A program made the translations under genes and the position numbers. Positions 1 to 6,523 of a DNA stretch of 7,536 bases are shown in pieces. The stretch is from Desulfurococcales archaeon (GTDB taxonomy: Archaea; Thermoproteota; Thermoprotei_A; Sulfolobales; AG1): the NCBI GenBank assembly GCA_026990885.1, contig JALXCO010000079.1, forward strand, positions 1 to 7,536. Reading direction: 5' to 3'. The notes under the pieces are model-generated. The model had not been told where the DNA came from, did not search any database, and worked only from the letters and a program-made list of their open reading frames with translations. Each line of letters begins with the position of its first letter. Position 1 is the first letter of the stretch.

Positions 1-15
1 GGTGGAGTTAATGAT

Positions 16-43
16 AAAAATATAATAGTATTCAAAAATATAA
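16..43 (+). promoter_or_regulatory. Candidate mat promoter (two TATA-like boxes)
   Basis: Two A/T-rich TATA-like strings precede mat: AAAAATATAAT at 16-26 and AAAATATAAC at 35-44. With the usual archaeal spacing of about 26-28 nt, the first predicts a start near 48, giving a leader of about 28 nt that contains the Shine-Dalgarno. The second predicts a start near 66, too late for a complete Shine-Dalgarno, so the upstream box is preferred. The region is too AT-rich to be certain, and the upstream gene is not visible. Confidence 0.35.
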
Positions 44-62
44 CTATAAAGATTAAGTATAA

Positions 63-69
63 GGTGATC
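63..69 (+). promoter_or_regulatory. Shine-Dalgarno site of mat
   Basis: GGTGATC is complementary to the conserved 3' end of archaeal 16S rRNA (GATCACC). It sits 6 nt before the ATG at 76. It overlaps the GTG at 64, which argues that this GTG is part of the ribosome binding site and not the start codon. Confidence 0.75.
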
Positions 70-75
70 TCAGCA

Positions 76-1293
76 ATGAAAAGAAACATAGTTGTAGAAG
101 CATTGAGGAACCAACCTGTAGAGAGTTTAAGCGTAGAGCTGGTGGAGAGAAAAGGTGTCGGCCACCCCGACTATATAGCTGATGCAGCATCGGAGGTTTC
201 TAGCGTTGAGTTATCAAACTACTATCTTGAGCATTTCGGGCATATACTCCACCATAATCTCGATAAAACACTTGTTGTTGGCGGTCAATCGAATCCTGTT
301 TTCAAGGGTGGCGAGGTTATTCAGCCCATATATATTATAGTTGCTGGTAGAGCTACTACCACGGTGGTTAAGGATGATCAGACATATAAGGTGCCTATAG
401 GCCCCCTAATTATTAATTCTGTAAAGAAATGGATTAGATCCTCATTCAGATTTTTAGATCCAGATAAACACGTCATAGTCGATTACAAGATTGGACATGG
501 AAGCGCGGATCTTGTTGGCATATATGAGCTGGGAGCTAAAAGCATTCCAATGGCTAATGATACAAGCTTTGGCGTTGGATTTGCCCCGTTGACTACGCTG
601 GAGAGGATTGTTTTAGATACAGAAAGGTATCTGAATTCTAAAGAGTTTAAGAGTGTTCATCCAGAGATTGGGGAAGACATTAAGGTTATGGGTTTGAGAA
701 CAGGGAATAAATACAAGATAACTGTTGCTGCATCATTTATTTCGCACCTCGTAGATGATCTGGATCATTATTTATCGGTAAAGGAGGAAATCAGAAATAA
801 GCTTCTCGACAGGATAATTACCGTATCTAAAATAGACGATATCGAACTATATATCAACACAGCAGATAAACCCGATAAGGGCATAGTGTATCTCACAGTA
901 ACGGGGACCTCCGCAGAACACGGAGATGATGGCATGACAGGCAGAGGTAACAGGGCTAATGGGCTAATAACCCCAATGAGACCTATGAGTCTTGAAGCTA
1001 CAGCTGGCAAGAACCCTGTATCCCATGTTGGCAAGATCTATAATGTCATCGCGTTTAAACTAGCTAATAAAATATACAGCGAGGTAAATGGCGTGAGGGA
1101 GGTTTACGTTAAGATTCTAAGCCAAATTGGTAAGCCTATAGATCAGCCGCTAGTTCTCAACATAAAGATACTGCCTGAAAAGGAGCTAACCAACGAAATG
1201 ATCTATGAGGCGGAGTCGATAGCGGATTCCGAAATCTCTAATATAACCAAGATCACCTTTGACATTATAAAGGGTTCAGCAACACTGTTTTAA
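76..1293 (+). CDS. mat: S-adenosylmethionine synthetase, archaeal type (methionine adenosyltransferase)
   Basis: Cytosolic enzyme making S-adenosylmethionine from ATP and methionine, the methyl donor for RNA, protein and lipid methylation. The 405-residue product matches the usual archaeal MAT length (about 400). Visible signatures, numbered from the chosen Met, are the ERKGVGHPDYIAD block at about 24-36 with its His-Pro-Asp, the GGGEVI-like KGGEVIQPIY at about 77-86, DYKIGHGSADLVG at about 136-148, and the very conserved TGTSAEHGDDGMTGRGNRANG stretch at about 276-296 followed by LITPMRPMSLEATAGKNP. The Tyr after HPD and the C-terminal ATLF are, from memory, typical of Sulfolobus-like MATs. 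The ATG at 76 is preferred to the in-frame GTG at 64 because GGTGATC, a full archaeal Shine-Dalgarno, lies at 63-69 with a 6-nt spacer, and homologues begin at about this Met. The frame stays open to the left window edge but has no other start codon. It is convergent with rqcH, 34 bp away. Family assignment is very secure. Confidence 0.97.
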   Translation: MKRNIVVEALRNQPVESLSVELVERKGVGHPDYIADAASEVSSVELSNYYLEHFGHILHHNLDKTLVVGGQSNPVFKGGEVIQPIYIIVAGRATTTVVKDDQTYKVPIGPLIINSVKKWIRSSFRFLDPDKHVIVDYKIGHGSADLVGIYELGAKSIPMANDTSFGVGFAPLTTLERIVLDTERYLNSKEFKSVHPEIGEDIKVMGLRTGNKYKITVAASFISHLVDDLDHYLSVKEEIRNKLLDRIITVSKIDDIELYINTADKPDKGIVYLTVTGTSAEHGDDGMTGRGNRANGLITPMRPMSLEATAGKNPVSHVGKIYNVIAFKLANKIYSEVNGVREVYVKILSQIGKPIDQPLVLNIKILPEKELTNEMIYEAESIADSEISNITKITFDIIKGSATLF

Positions 1294-1309
1294 AAGCCTC
1301 AATGACGTA

Positions 1310-1320
1310 TTTTTGTTTTT
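1310..1320 (+). terminator. T-rich terminator of mat
   Basis: The string TTTTTGTTTTT lies 17 nt after the mat stop codon with no stem-loop before it. This is the usual form of intrinsic archaeal terminators (oligo-T on the non-template strand). It sits within the 34-bp gap between the two convergent genes. Confidence 0.6.
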
Positions 1321-1327
1321 GTCTACT

Positions 1328-3328
1328 CTACAGCATTGTAATTATGTCTGTTAGATCAATATTGTGGAATCTAGCTCCCTTTCTAGATTCAATAATCTGA
1401 GAGTTTCCAGGGATCCACTTCATCAGCTCTTTGTCTTCTATAGATTTTACTACTATATCTATAATCCTGTTTTTGCTTAGGGCAATCCATCTATTTCTTA
1501 TAGCGTGGATTATCCGATCTTTGGGTTCATTCCCGGGAATTATTTTTGAATAGATCACAGCTCTATTATGTATGAGGTCTACAGGGCCAGCAATGATTCT
1601 TGGGTAACCCTTATCTGTTATTTCTATCCCTATACCAAGCTCTAACGGTATTTTTCTAATCCAATTCTTTTTTCCATAGATCATAAACGATCCTTTAGCC
1701 AGATACTCCCCAGAGGGTGGAGCCTTAGATACTTGCGACGCCTCTACATAGAACACATCTACCGATCCATACCCTAGCTTCCACGCCCTACTATAGCATG
1801 CCGTTATGTATGATGCCTCTCTTATCGAATTAATAGTGTAGCTTTTATCCGCCTTCAACACAACTACAGGAGCTCCATGGATATCTGCATGGATAAATAT
1901 GTCGTTATGATCCATATATCTCTTCACAATACTCTCATTTTGATCAGCATTTATACCGCCTATAGCTAGCAGACCCTCAGAAGTAATTATCCAATAGAAT
2001 TTCTCAAACCACTCATAGGTTCTCCTACTTTTAATGTTGTCTATAGCTATTTTCTCCCTTAACTTTTCCTCCTCCTCCTTCAGCCTTGCCTTGAAATTCT
2101 CCAGCTCTTTCGACGCGCTTAGAACCTTCTTATTAAGTGATGAAATTGTTTTGGATAAGGAAATATAGTTCTCTATAAAGCTCCTTCTTAAATCCATCTT
2201 GTATTTTAGGCCATTAACCTCCAAAACTACGCTGTTATCCGCAACTTTAATTTTGGCTACGCCTATAGTTATATCCTTATTCCTCAATTTTGATGCATTG
2301 AGAAAAATATTCTCAATATGATTATAGTTCTCGTCTATTATGGATTTAACTATATTTAGCTTATCCAGCTCGCTTTTCATTTTGGTTATTGTTGATTCTA
2401 TCTTCTCGATACTCTTCTCTATTCTCTGTATATTAGGATCATGGCTCCTCAATAGCTCCTTCATATTTTCTATAACTAGTAGCTCGATTGCATCGTTAAA
2501 GAGGGTTGTCTCTTTAATATCTTTATCTCTATATATGCATTCAGGCCTGAAGGGAAATGCTCCTATGATCTTGCCGTTTTTGTTTTCTGTAACTGTGCAG
2601 GGTTTAGGATTCTTGATTATTTCCTCTGTAAAGATCTTTATATTTTCTATCAGATCAAAAAGCTTTTTATCCTCTATCAATTGCGGTTTGGTGTTTTTAT
2701 CGATTCCAGATCTACATAGAAACTCCTCGGCTATCTCTGGCGGGTAGTTTAAGCCTATAATGATTCCCCTCACTAGATCTATGCCTTTAGATATGTTCGT
2801 GATAGCTTGCATCGGGTCTAGATTTAGAGGATCTATAGCTCTGGGAGGTGGTGTGTATGTGTGGCCTATTCTAACTAAACGATCTTTAGCTACTATCGGC
2901 TTCGTAATCATTATGACTTTATCGCTATTGTCTATCAATATGATTGTTCCGCGCGGAATGATCTCTATAACCAACCTGTAAGTCTCGCTATTTCTGCACT
3001 CTATAGTTATGATTATTATTCGTTCATTATCAATTTGATCTATATCTTTGATTCTGCACTCCCTAATGTATTTCCTAAACCCCATAGCTATATTATTGGT
3101 CTTAGATAACCTGCTGAAGAAATCAAGCTTTTTACTGCATAAGATAGCTTTACCAGCTAACATGATCAGAAGCAGGTTTCCATATGCCGGCTTCTTCAGC
3201 CTTAGTATTAGTCCATCCTGTATGGAAAATATATTATCTATATAGCTGTTTCTAATTAATTCTCTCTGTTCATTTATCCATACTTTTATATCAATCCAAC
3301 TCATTATTTTTTTCAAGGATTCTCCCAT
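1328..3328 (-). CDS. rqcH: Archaeal Rqc2/NEMF homologue RqcH (NFACT family)
   Basis: Ribosome-associated quality control factor. Family members bind the 50S-peptidyl-tRNA left after a stalled ribosome splits and direct C-terminal (Ala) tailing that marks the nascent chain for decay. This is shown for bacterial RqcH and eukaryotic Rqc2 and inferred here. The 666-residue protein has an NFACT-N domain (about 10-240), a middle region with charged coiled-coil arms at about 285-340 and 385-435, and an NFACT-R domain from about 436 with the hallmark GGINADQNESIVKRYM (457-472) and IFIHADIHGAPVVV (477-490), then YLAKGSFMIYGKKN (542-555). Length fits archaeal members. The Asp-Arg pair of NFACT-N that contacts tRNA in homologues reads Glu102-Arg103 here. 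The ATG at 3328 is 28 nt from the TATA box centre, fitting leaderless translation. An internal Met9 (codon 3304-3302) matches where many homologues begin and is the alternative start. Divergent from the small membrane protein gene. Confidence 0.95.
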   Translation of the reverse strand: MGESLKKIMSWIDIKVWINEQRELIRNSYIDNIFSIQDGLILRLKKPAYGNLLLIMLAGKAILCSKKLDFFSRLSKTNNIAMGFRKYIRECRIKDIDQIDNERIIIITIECRNSETYRLVIEIIPRGTIILIDNSDKVIMITKPIVAKDRLVRIGHTYTPPPRAIDPLNLDPMQAITNISKGIDLVRGIIIGLNYPPEIAEEFLCRSGIDKNTKPQLIEDKKLFDLIENIKIFTEEIIKNPKPCTVTENKNGKIIGAFPFRPECIYRDKDIKETTLFNDAIELLVIENMKELLRSHDPNIQRIEKSIEKIESTITKMKSELDKLNIVKSIIDENYNHIENIFLNASKLRNKDITIGVAKIKVADNSVVLEVNGLKYKMDLRRSFIENYISLSKTISSLNKKVLSASKELENFKARLKEEEEKLREKIAIDNIKSRRTYEWFEKFYWIITSEGLLAIGGINADQNESIVKRYMDHNDIFIHADIHGAPVVVLKADKSYTINSIREASYITACYSRAWKLGYGSVDVFYVEASQVSKAPPSGEYLAKGSFMIYGKKNWIRKIPLELGIGIEITDKGYPRIIAGPVDLIHNRAVIYSKIIPGNEPKDRIIHAIRNRWIALSKNRIIDIVVKSIEDKELMKWIPGNSQIIESRKGARFHNIDLTDIITML

Positions 3329-3352
3329 GAAATGGATTGTTGATGGGGTAAA

Positions 3353-3360
3353 TTTATATA
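3353..3360. promoter_or_regulatory. Shared bidirectional TATA box, rqcH and small membrane protein gene
   Basis: TTTATATA (TATATAAA on the other strand) lies in the 55-bp gap between two divergent start codons. Its centre, about 3356, is 28 nt from the rqcH ATG at 3328 and 28 nt from the rightward ATG at 3384. That is the spacing expected if both transcripts begin at or within a base or two of the start codon. On the + side, GGTAAA just before the box fits the Sulfolobus BRE pattern (RNWAAW). The - side has no clear BRE, so rightward firing may be favoured. No other TATA-like element fits either gene. Confidence 0.65.
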
Positions 3361-3383
3361 AGGTGTTTTTCGCGAGGTCCCTG

Positions 3384-3602
3384 ATGGGTGGAGTAACTGG
3401 TATAGGCTACAGCATAGCTAAACCCTATGTTTCACCGGATCATCTATATCTATTTATATCCAGCTTGATATTTCTACTTATAGGGATTTTCTTTTATCAA
3501 ATGCTGGCCATGATTAAGCTTCCAAGATCTCTTTGGTTTAAATTCATAACTGTTCAAATAGCTTTTCACTATATATTGGCAAGCATGATTATATCATTCT
3601 AG
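3384..3602 (+). CDS. Small two-helix membrane protein of unknown function
   Basis: A 72-residue protein that I do not recognise with confidence. It opens with a glycine-rich segment (MGGVTGIGYSIAKPYV), then has a strongly hydrophobic helix at about residues 21-44, a short basic turn (KLPR, 45-48), and a second hydrophobic helix at about 52-72 that ends at the C-terminus. The hairpin should lie in the cell membrane, with the basic turn probably cytoplasmic. An in-frame ATG at 3327 would add 19 residues, but it lies upstream of the TATA box at 3353-3360 and would overlap the rqcH start. The ATG at 3384, 28 nt from the box centre, fits a leaderless transcript. The gene shares its promoter with rqcH. 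The Gly-rich start plus C-terminal hydrophobic helix is loosely like the small EMC6 family; that is speculation. A membrane protein is likely real given the promoter and composition. Confidence 0.7.
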   Translation: MGGVTGIGYSIAKPYVSPDHLYLFISSLIFLLIGIFFYQMLAMIKLPRSLWFKFITVQIAFHYILASMIISF

Positions 3603-3624
3603 CATCATTGCTAATTTTCTCAAT

Positions 3625-3632
3625 AATTTAAT
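3625..3632 (+). promoter_or_regulatory. TATA-like box of the metallophosphoesterase gene
   Basis: The AATTTAAT-type string has its centre about 27 nt before the ATG at 3655, which fits leaderless initiation there. No TATA-like element is correctly placed for the earlier ATG at 3634, so the box helps decide the start. It is a weak match to the consensus. Confidence 0.45.
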
Positions 3633-3654
3633 TATGTATTATGGAAGAAATTCA

Positions 3655-4461
3655 ATGCTGGAGTTGACCAATGATCTAATTATAGTTGGTGATACACCGT
3701 TTCTATTTCATAAGGATGCTGGATTACTTATTCTAGCCGATATTCATCTAGGCTTTGAGGAGGCTATGGCTGAAAAGGGTATATTTCTCCCGAGGAACCA
3801 GCTGTCTCAACTAATTAAGGATCTCGATAAGGCTTTCGGGTACTTGGAAGGCAGTATAGATAAAGTCGTGATCAACGGTGATCTAAAGCATAGGTATGAG
3901 ACGCTGTCTAGACAGGAAAGAATTGAAATATCGAAATTGATGGAGTATTTAAAATCGAGAGGTGTCGATGTGGTATTTGTTAGGGGAAACCACGATAACT
4001 ACGCGTCTATAGTTACTAAAAAATATGGCGTGGAGCCCATAAGTTACTATAAGATAGATGATATTTTAATTATTCATGGGCATGTGGATATAGCTGATAT
4101 AAAGGATGCTGATGCTATTTTGGATACTACCAGATATATTATCTATGGCCATGAGCATCCAAGCATATCTATAGGTGATCGTCTAGGTAAAATATCTAAG
4201 TTTCCATGTTTTCTCGAGGTCCCCCTAAGGATTAATGATCTAGAGATCACTGGCGTCGTCCTCCCAGCTGCAGGAAGCTATCAAGCTGGCTCGCAGATCT
4301 CGCTAAATAGAGATAATTATCTATCTCCTCTAACGAGGAAGTACTCTGTAATTGAAAGATCCAAACCCTATCTGCTTGCACGTGGTGAAGGTGTTTTAGA
4401 GCTCCCCACTCTAGGTGCATTGACTCCGTATATGGGAGAAGATCATGGGACGGATATCTAG
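3655..4461 (+). CDS. Calcineurin-like metallophosphoesterase, COG1407 (ICC-like) type
   Basis: Predicted cytosolic dinuclear-metal phosphoesterase. Its substrate (phosphodiester or nucleic acid) is not known from sequence. The 268-residue protein carries the full set of family motifs, numbered from Met at 3655: Asp29-x-His31 in LADIHLGFEEA, Asp76 in NGDLKH (74-79), GNHD at 111-114, HGH at 141-143 and GHEH at 165-168. The LADIHLGFEEAMAEKG stretch and the C-terminal VVLPAAGSYQAGS... SPL block mark the COG1407 branch, which tends to end with such an LPA-x(n)-G/N-R-SPL tail. The in-frame ATG at 3634 would add seven residues (MYYGRNS) not expected in the family; promoter spacing also favours 3655. 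COG1407 proteins are sometimes encoded near Lhr-type helicases in other archaea, but none is visible here. The neighbour on the left is the small membrane protein gene (52-bp gap). It is convergent with the TIM-barrel gene, 14 bp away. Confidence 0.9.
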   Translation: MLELTNDLIIVGDTPFLFHKDAGLLILADIHLGFEEAMAEKGIFLPRNQLSQLIKDLDKAFGYLEGSIDKVVINGDLKHRYETLSRQERIEISKLMEYLKSRGVDVVFVRGNHDNYASIVTKKYGVEPISYYKIDDILIIHGHVDIADIKDADAILDTTRYIIYGHEHPSISIGDRLGKISKFPCFLEVPLRINDLEITGVVLPAAGSYQAGSQISLNRDNYLSPLTRKYSVIERSKPYLLARGEGVLELPTLGALTPYMGEDHGTDI

Positions 4462-4467
4462 ATCAAT

Positions 4468-4477
4468 ATTTCTATTT
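4468..4477 (+). terminator. Weak pyrimidine-rich terminator after the metallophosphoesterase gene
   Basis: ATTTCTATTT begins 7 nt after the stop codon at 4459-4461 and runs into the last codon of the convergent gene. T-rich tracts like this serve as terminators in archaea, but the run is short and interrupted. No better candidate exists in the 14-bp gap. Confidence 0.3.
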
Positions 4478-5360
4478 AAGCTTTAATATGTGTTTGATAT
4501 ATATTCTCGTATTTTCTTATCTTTGATATTTCGTTTACCGCTACCGATATCGGATCCTTATCTTTATTTGAGGCGTAAAATATCTCCATAACTATATACT
4601 TAATATTATTGATGTGTATGAATCTCGCCACATCCATATATCCAAGATCTATATATGAGAAATCGTAATGCGACTTCACCTTAATTCTGTTGTTTTCCGT
4701 AGATACCTTTAAACCGTGTAGATGCAGTAGCAGTGCTCTATCTAGAAGAGTTTTAGGTATAGCGTTGAGGTACACACTTAATGATGATTCGACTCTGTTG
4801 CTGTTCTTTATTTTTTCCGCGGCTATGTGGGCTAAATCTATAGCCACATAAATATCGCTGTCTCTTTTGAGGGCTAGATTCTTAAGTGTTTCGGTAATGT
4901 GTTCTATCGCGCCACAGCATTTTCCTTGGATAGTTTCTATAGCTATCGGTACTGGTGTTCTATCTCTTAACTCGCTAATGCTTTCGGCTAGTGACTTTAT
5001 GCAGATCCCTATATTTTCGCTGCAAGCCATCTGTTCCGATGATCCGTGTATCACTATGTATTTTATATCGTTGGGTGTAAGGGAGTTTAATATGTCGGAG
5101 ATGACTTTTACACTTGAATCTCTTATTGGAGTTACTGGGGACGCTAAATGTATCTCTCTCCATGGTGCATGGACTCCTATAGTTATATTATTTGCCTTGA
5201 TTTTATCGATCATTTTAAGAAGAGCTTCATCTATATCGAGTGGGCTGTCTATACTTACCTCTATATGCGTTACCTGGTTCCCGCTTATTTTCTCGATTAT
5301 CGATTCTATTCTATCTGAATCTTTTCTCCAGATCGATATACCGTATTCAGGTTTATTCAT
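4476..5360 (-). CDS. Endonuclease IV / xylose isomerase-fold TIM-barrel protein (AP endonuclease family 2)
   Basis: Predicted metal-dependent (beta/alpha)8 enzyme of 294 residues, typical family length. The strand-end ligand pattern of endonuclease IV is nearly complete: His64 (GVHAPW), His105 (VIHGS), Glu142 (AIETIQG), Asp175 and His178 (AIDLAHIAAE), His213 (LLHLHG), His231 (KSHYDF) and Glu259 (VMEIFY). Spacings are close to those of E. coli Nfo (69, 109, 145, 179, 182, 216, 231, 261). The HAPW-x(4)-LASP segment after His64 also resembles the Nfo HxxY-x-NL region, but Trp and Arg replace the Tyr72/Leu73 pair that pushes into DNA, and the HLND motif reads HLHG. The role could be sugar or sugar-phosphate isomerisation or epimerisation, or AP-site cleavage; the sequence does not settle it. 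It is the second gene of an operon: its ATG overlaps the DUF354 stop codon region by 8 nt (ATGAATAA), implying coupled translation. AGGTTGAT about 7 nt upstream is an imperfect Shine-Dalgarno. Confidence 0.85.
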   Translation of the reverse strand: MNKPEYGISIWRKDSDRIESIIEKISGNQVTHIEVSIDSPLDIDEALLKMIDKIKANNITIGVHAPWREIHLASPVTPIRDSSVKVISDILNSLTPNDIKYIVIHGSSEQMACSENIGICIKSLAESISELRDRTPVPIAIETIQGKCCGAIEHITETLKNLALKRDSDIYVAIDLAHIAAEKIKNSNRVESSLSVYLNAIPKTLLDRALLLHLHGLKVSTENNRIKVKSHYDFSYIDLGYMDVARFIHINNIKYIVMEIFYASNKDKDPISVAVNEISKIRKYENIYQTHIKA

Positions 5361-6471
5361 GGTTAATCAACCTTTTAATGATCATTCCAACGGGCTCAGA
5401 AAGATCCTTAAGCATAGATATTTTCTGCCCAATACTTGATGACTCTATATCTTTTCTCGATTTTATATGTTGCCTTATCTTGGCAACTATCTCGTTGGGG
5501 GACCCTATATAGTTTAGTGGAAGGCCCATATCTATAATGCATCTATCTATTTGAAGTTTTGAGGGAAAAGTTATAATTCCTAGGACCCCATAAAACGCTG
5601 CCTCTCTAGCCATGGTTGCTCCGCCACTCACTACTGCTAGTGAGTGCTTCGCCAGTGCTGGTCCAATAGCTAGGTTTTTGGGAGGTATTATAATTGATTT
5701 TCCTGATATATAGCTACCCAGCTTGCTTTTTAGTGCTTTTTCCTGATCGCTGTATCGGGGAAGCATGACTACTTTTAATTTTAGCTTTTCGACTAGATAT
5801 AGGGCTATCTTTATCCAGAAATCTATATCTGGTTTCCACATATAGTATGAGGCCTTATATTCCTCTGGTCTGATGACTACATAGCTTTTCTCCTCTAGAT
5901 CTAAGCTCTCTATAAATGACTTGCTCTGTATCTCTGGTATATGCCTGATCCAGACTAGCTCATCGAATCCTTGATATGGTATGAGCTCAACATGCTCCAG
6001 CAAGTATCTCTTCCATTCGTTTCGATCTATGCACCAACTATATATGAGATAGTTGGCTAGAGGTATCGATAATGTTGATGCATATTTAGAATGTGGACTA
6101 TCGCTTATAACTATGAGTTTTTTTCCTAGGCCATATATTATTCGGGCTTCAACGGGATTGGGGTATGATATTCCGGCTAGTAGATGTTCTTCAAGATCAT
6201 GATTTAATAGGTTAGCTAGCCTGTCTATGATTCCAATTATTCTTTGTGCCTCAGACTTTACCTTATCTATCCTCCTATCTTTATAGGATCCAATAATATG
6301 TATTTGGTTTTCACGAGAGAATATTTCTACCAGTGGCTCTATAGCGTCATATTCTCTAGTAGTTATAATGAGTTCTATGTTGAATAGCTCTTTAATTCTT
6401 CTTCTTAATGCTTCAGCGATCAGTAGTTGTTTAGGTGTCAGTGCATCAAACAATATGTACCTTTGCGTCAA
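5353..6471 (-). CDS. DUF354 family protein (COG1817), GT-B-like fold
   Basis: A 372-residue protein of an archaea-rich family whose fold is related to UDP-GlcNAc 2-epimerases and MurG-like glycosyltransferases. The reaction is not established. Family signatures seen are the N-terminal strand plus LTPKQLLIAEAL (11-22), IITTREYD (35-42), ISDSPHSKY (122-130), the YQGFDE turn (166-171) between two Rossmann-like halves, VIRPEEYKASYY (199-210), VVMLPRY (234-240), and the strong SGGATMAREAAFYG motif (282-295), where GT-B enzymes hold the nucleotide-sugar. No signal peptide or membrane helix is seen, so it is probably cytosolic. The start is TTG at 6471: an in-frame TAG lies three codons upstream, and GGGTGG at 6476-6481 gives a Shine-Dalgarno with a 4-5-nt spacer. 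First gene of a two-gene operon with the TIM-barrel gene and divergent from the phosphohexomutase gene. A role in sugar-nucleotide or glycan metabolism is inferred. Confidence 0.88.
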   Translation of the reverse strand: MTQRYILFDALTPKQLLIAEALRRRIKELFNIELIITTREYDAIEPLVEIFSRENQIHIIGSYKDRRIDKVKSEAQRIIGIIDRLANLLNHDLEEHLLAGISYPNPVEARIIYGLGKKLIVISDSPHSKYASTLSIPLANYLIYSWCIDRNEWKRYLLEHVELIPYQGFDELVWIRHIPEIQSKSFIESLDLEEKSYVVIRPEEYKASYYMWKPDIDFWIKIALYLVEKLKLKVVMLPRYSDQEKALKSKLGSYISGKSIIIPPKNLAIGPALAKHSLAVVSGGATMAREAAFYGVLGIITFPSKLQIDRCIIDMGLPLNYIGSPNEIVAKIRQHIKSRKDIESSSIGQKISMLKDLSEPVGMIIKRLINHE

Positions 6472-6475
6472 GTAA

Positions 6476-6481
6476 CCACCC
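6476..6481 (-). promoter_or_regulatory. Shine-Dalgarno site deciding the TTG start of the DUF354 gene
   Basis: Read on the - strand, GGGTGG precedes TTG with only a few bases between them. Just upstream in frame is a TAG, so no earlier start is possible. The next candidate, TTG at codon 7, would cut into the first beta strand. Confidence 0.65.
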
Positions 6482-6523
6482 TAATTGATGTTAGCTGTAT
6501 TTCTAGCCCGTTAATCTAGTCTG

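Noticed and set aside
768..1034. 88-codon open frame on - inside mat
   Set aside because: Lies wholly antisense to a strongly conserved enzyme, and its translation shows no family-like motif; a coding shadow.
2137..2143. GTGATGA, a C-box-like string (C/D box sRNA candidate)
   Set aside because: It is inside the rqcH coding region and I see no D box (CTGA) or D'/C' pair at a fitting distance.
2340..2747. 135-codon open frame on + antisense to rqcH, with hydrophobic translation
   Set aside because: The hydrophobic, Ser/Ile/Leu-rich product is what antisense of Lys/Glu/Asp/Ile-rich coding gives; it lies within the well-supported NFACT gene. The frames at 2760-2981 and 3048-3245 are rejected for the same reason.
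3327..3383. N-terminal 19-codon extension of the small membrane protein
   Set aside because: It would start upstream of the TATA box that fits the gene and would overlap the rqcH start codon; the ATG at 3384 fits promoter spacing.
4867..5439. 190-codon open frame on + antisense to the TIM-barrel and DUF354 genes
   Set aside because: It spans two supported genes on the other strand, and the translation looks like a membrane protein only because it mirrors charged codons. The frames at 5240-5512 (+) and 4975-5163 (-) are likewise shadows.
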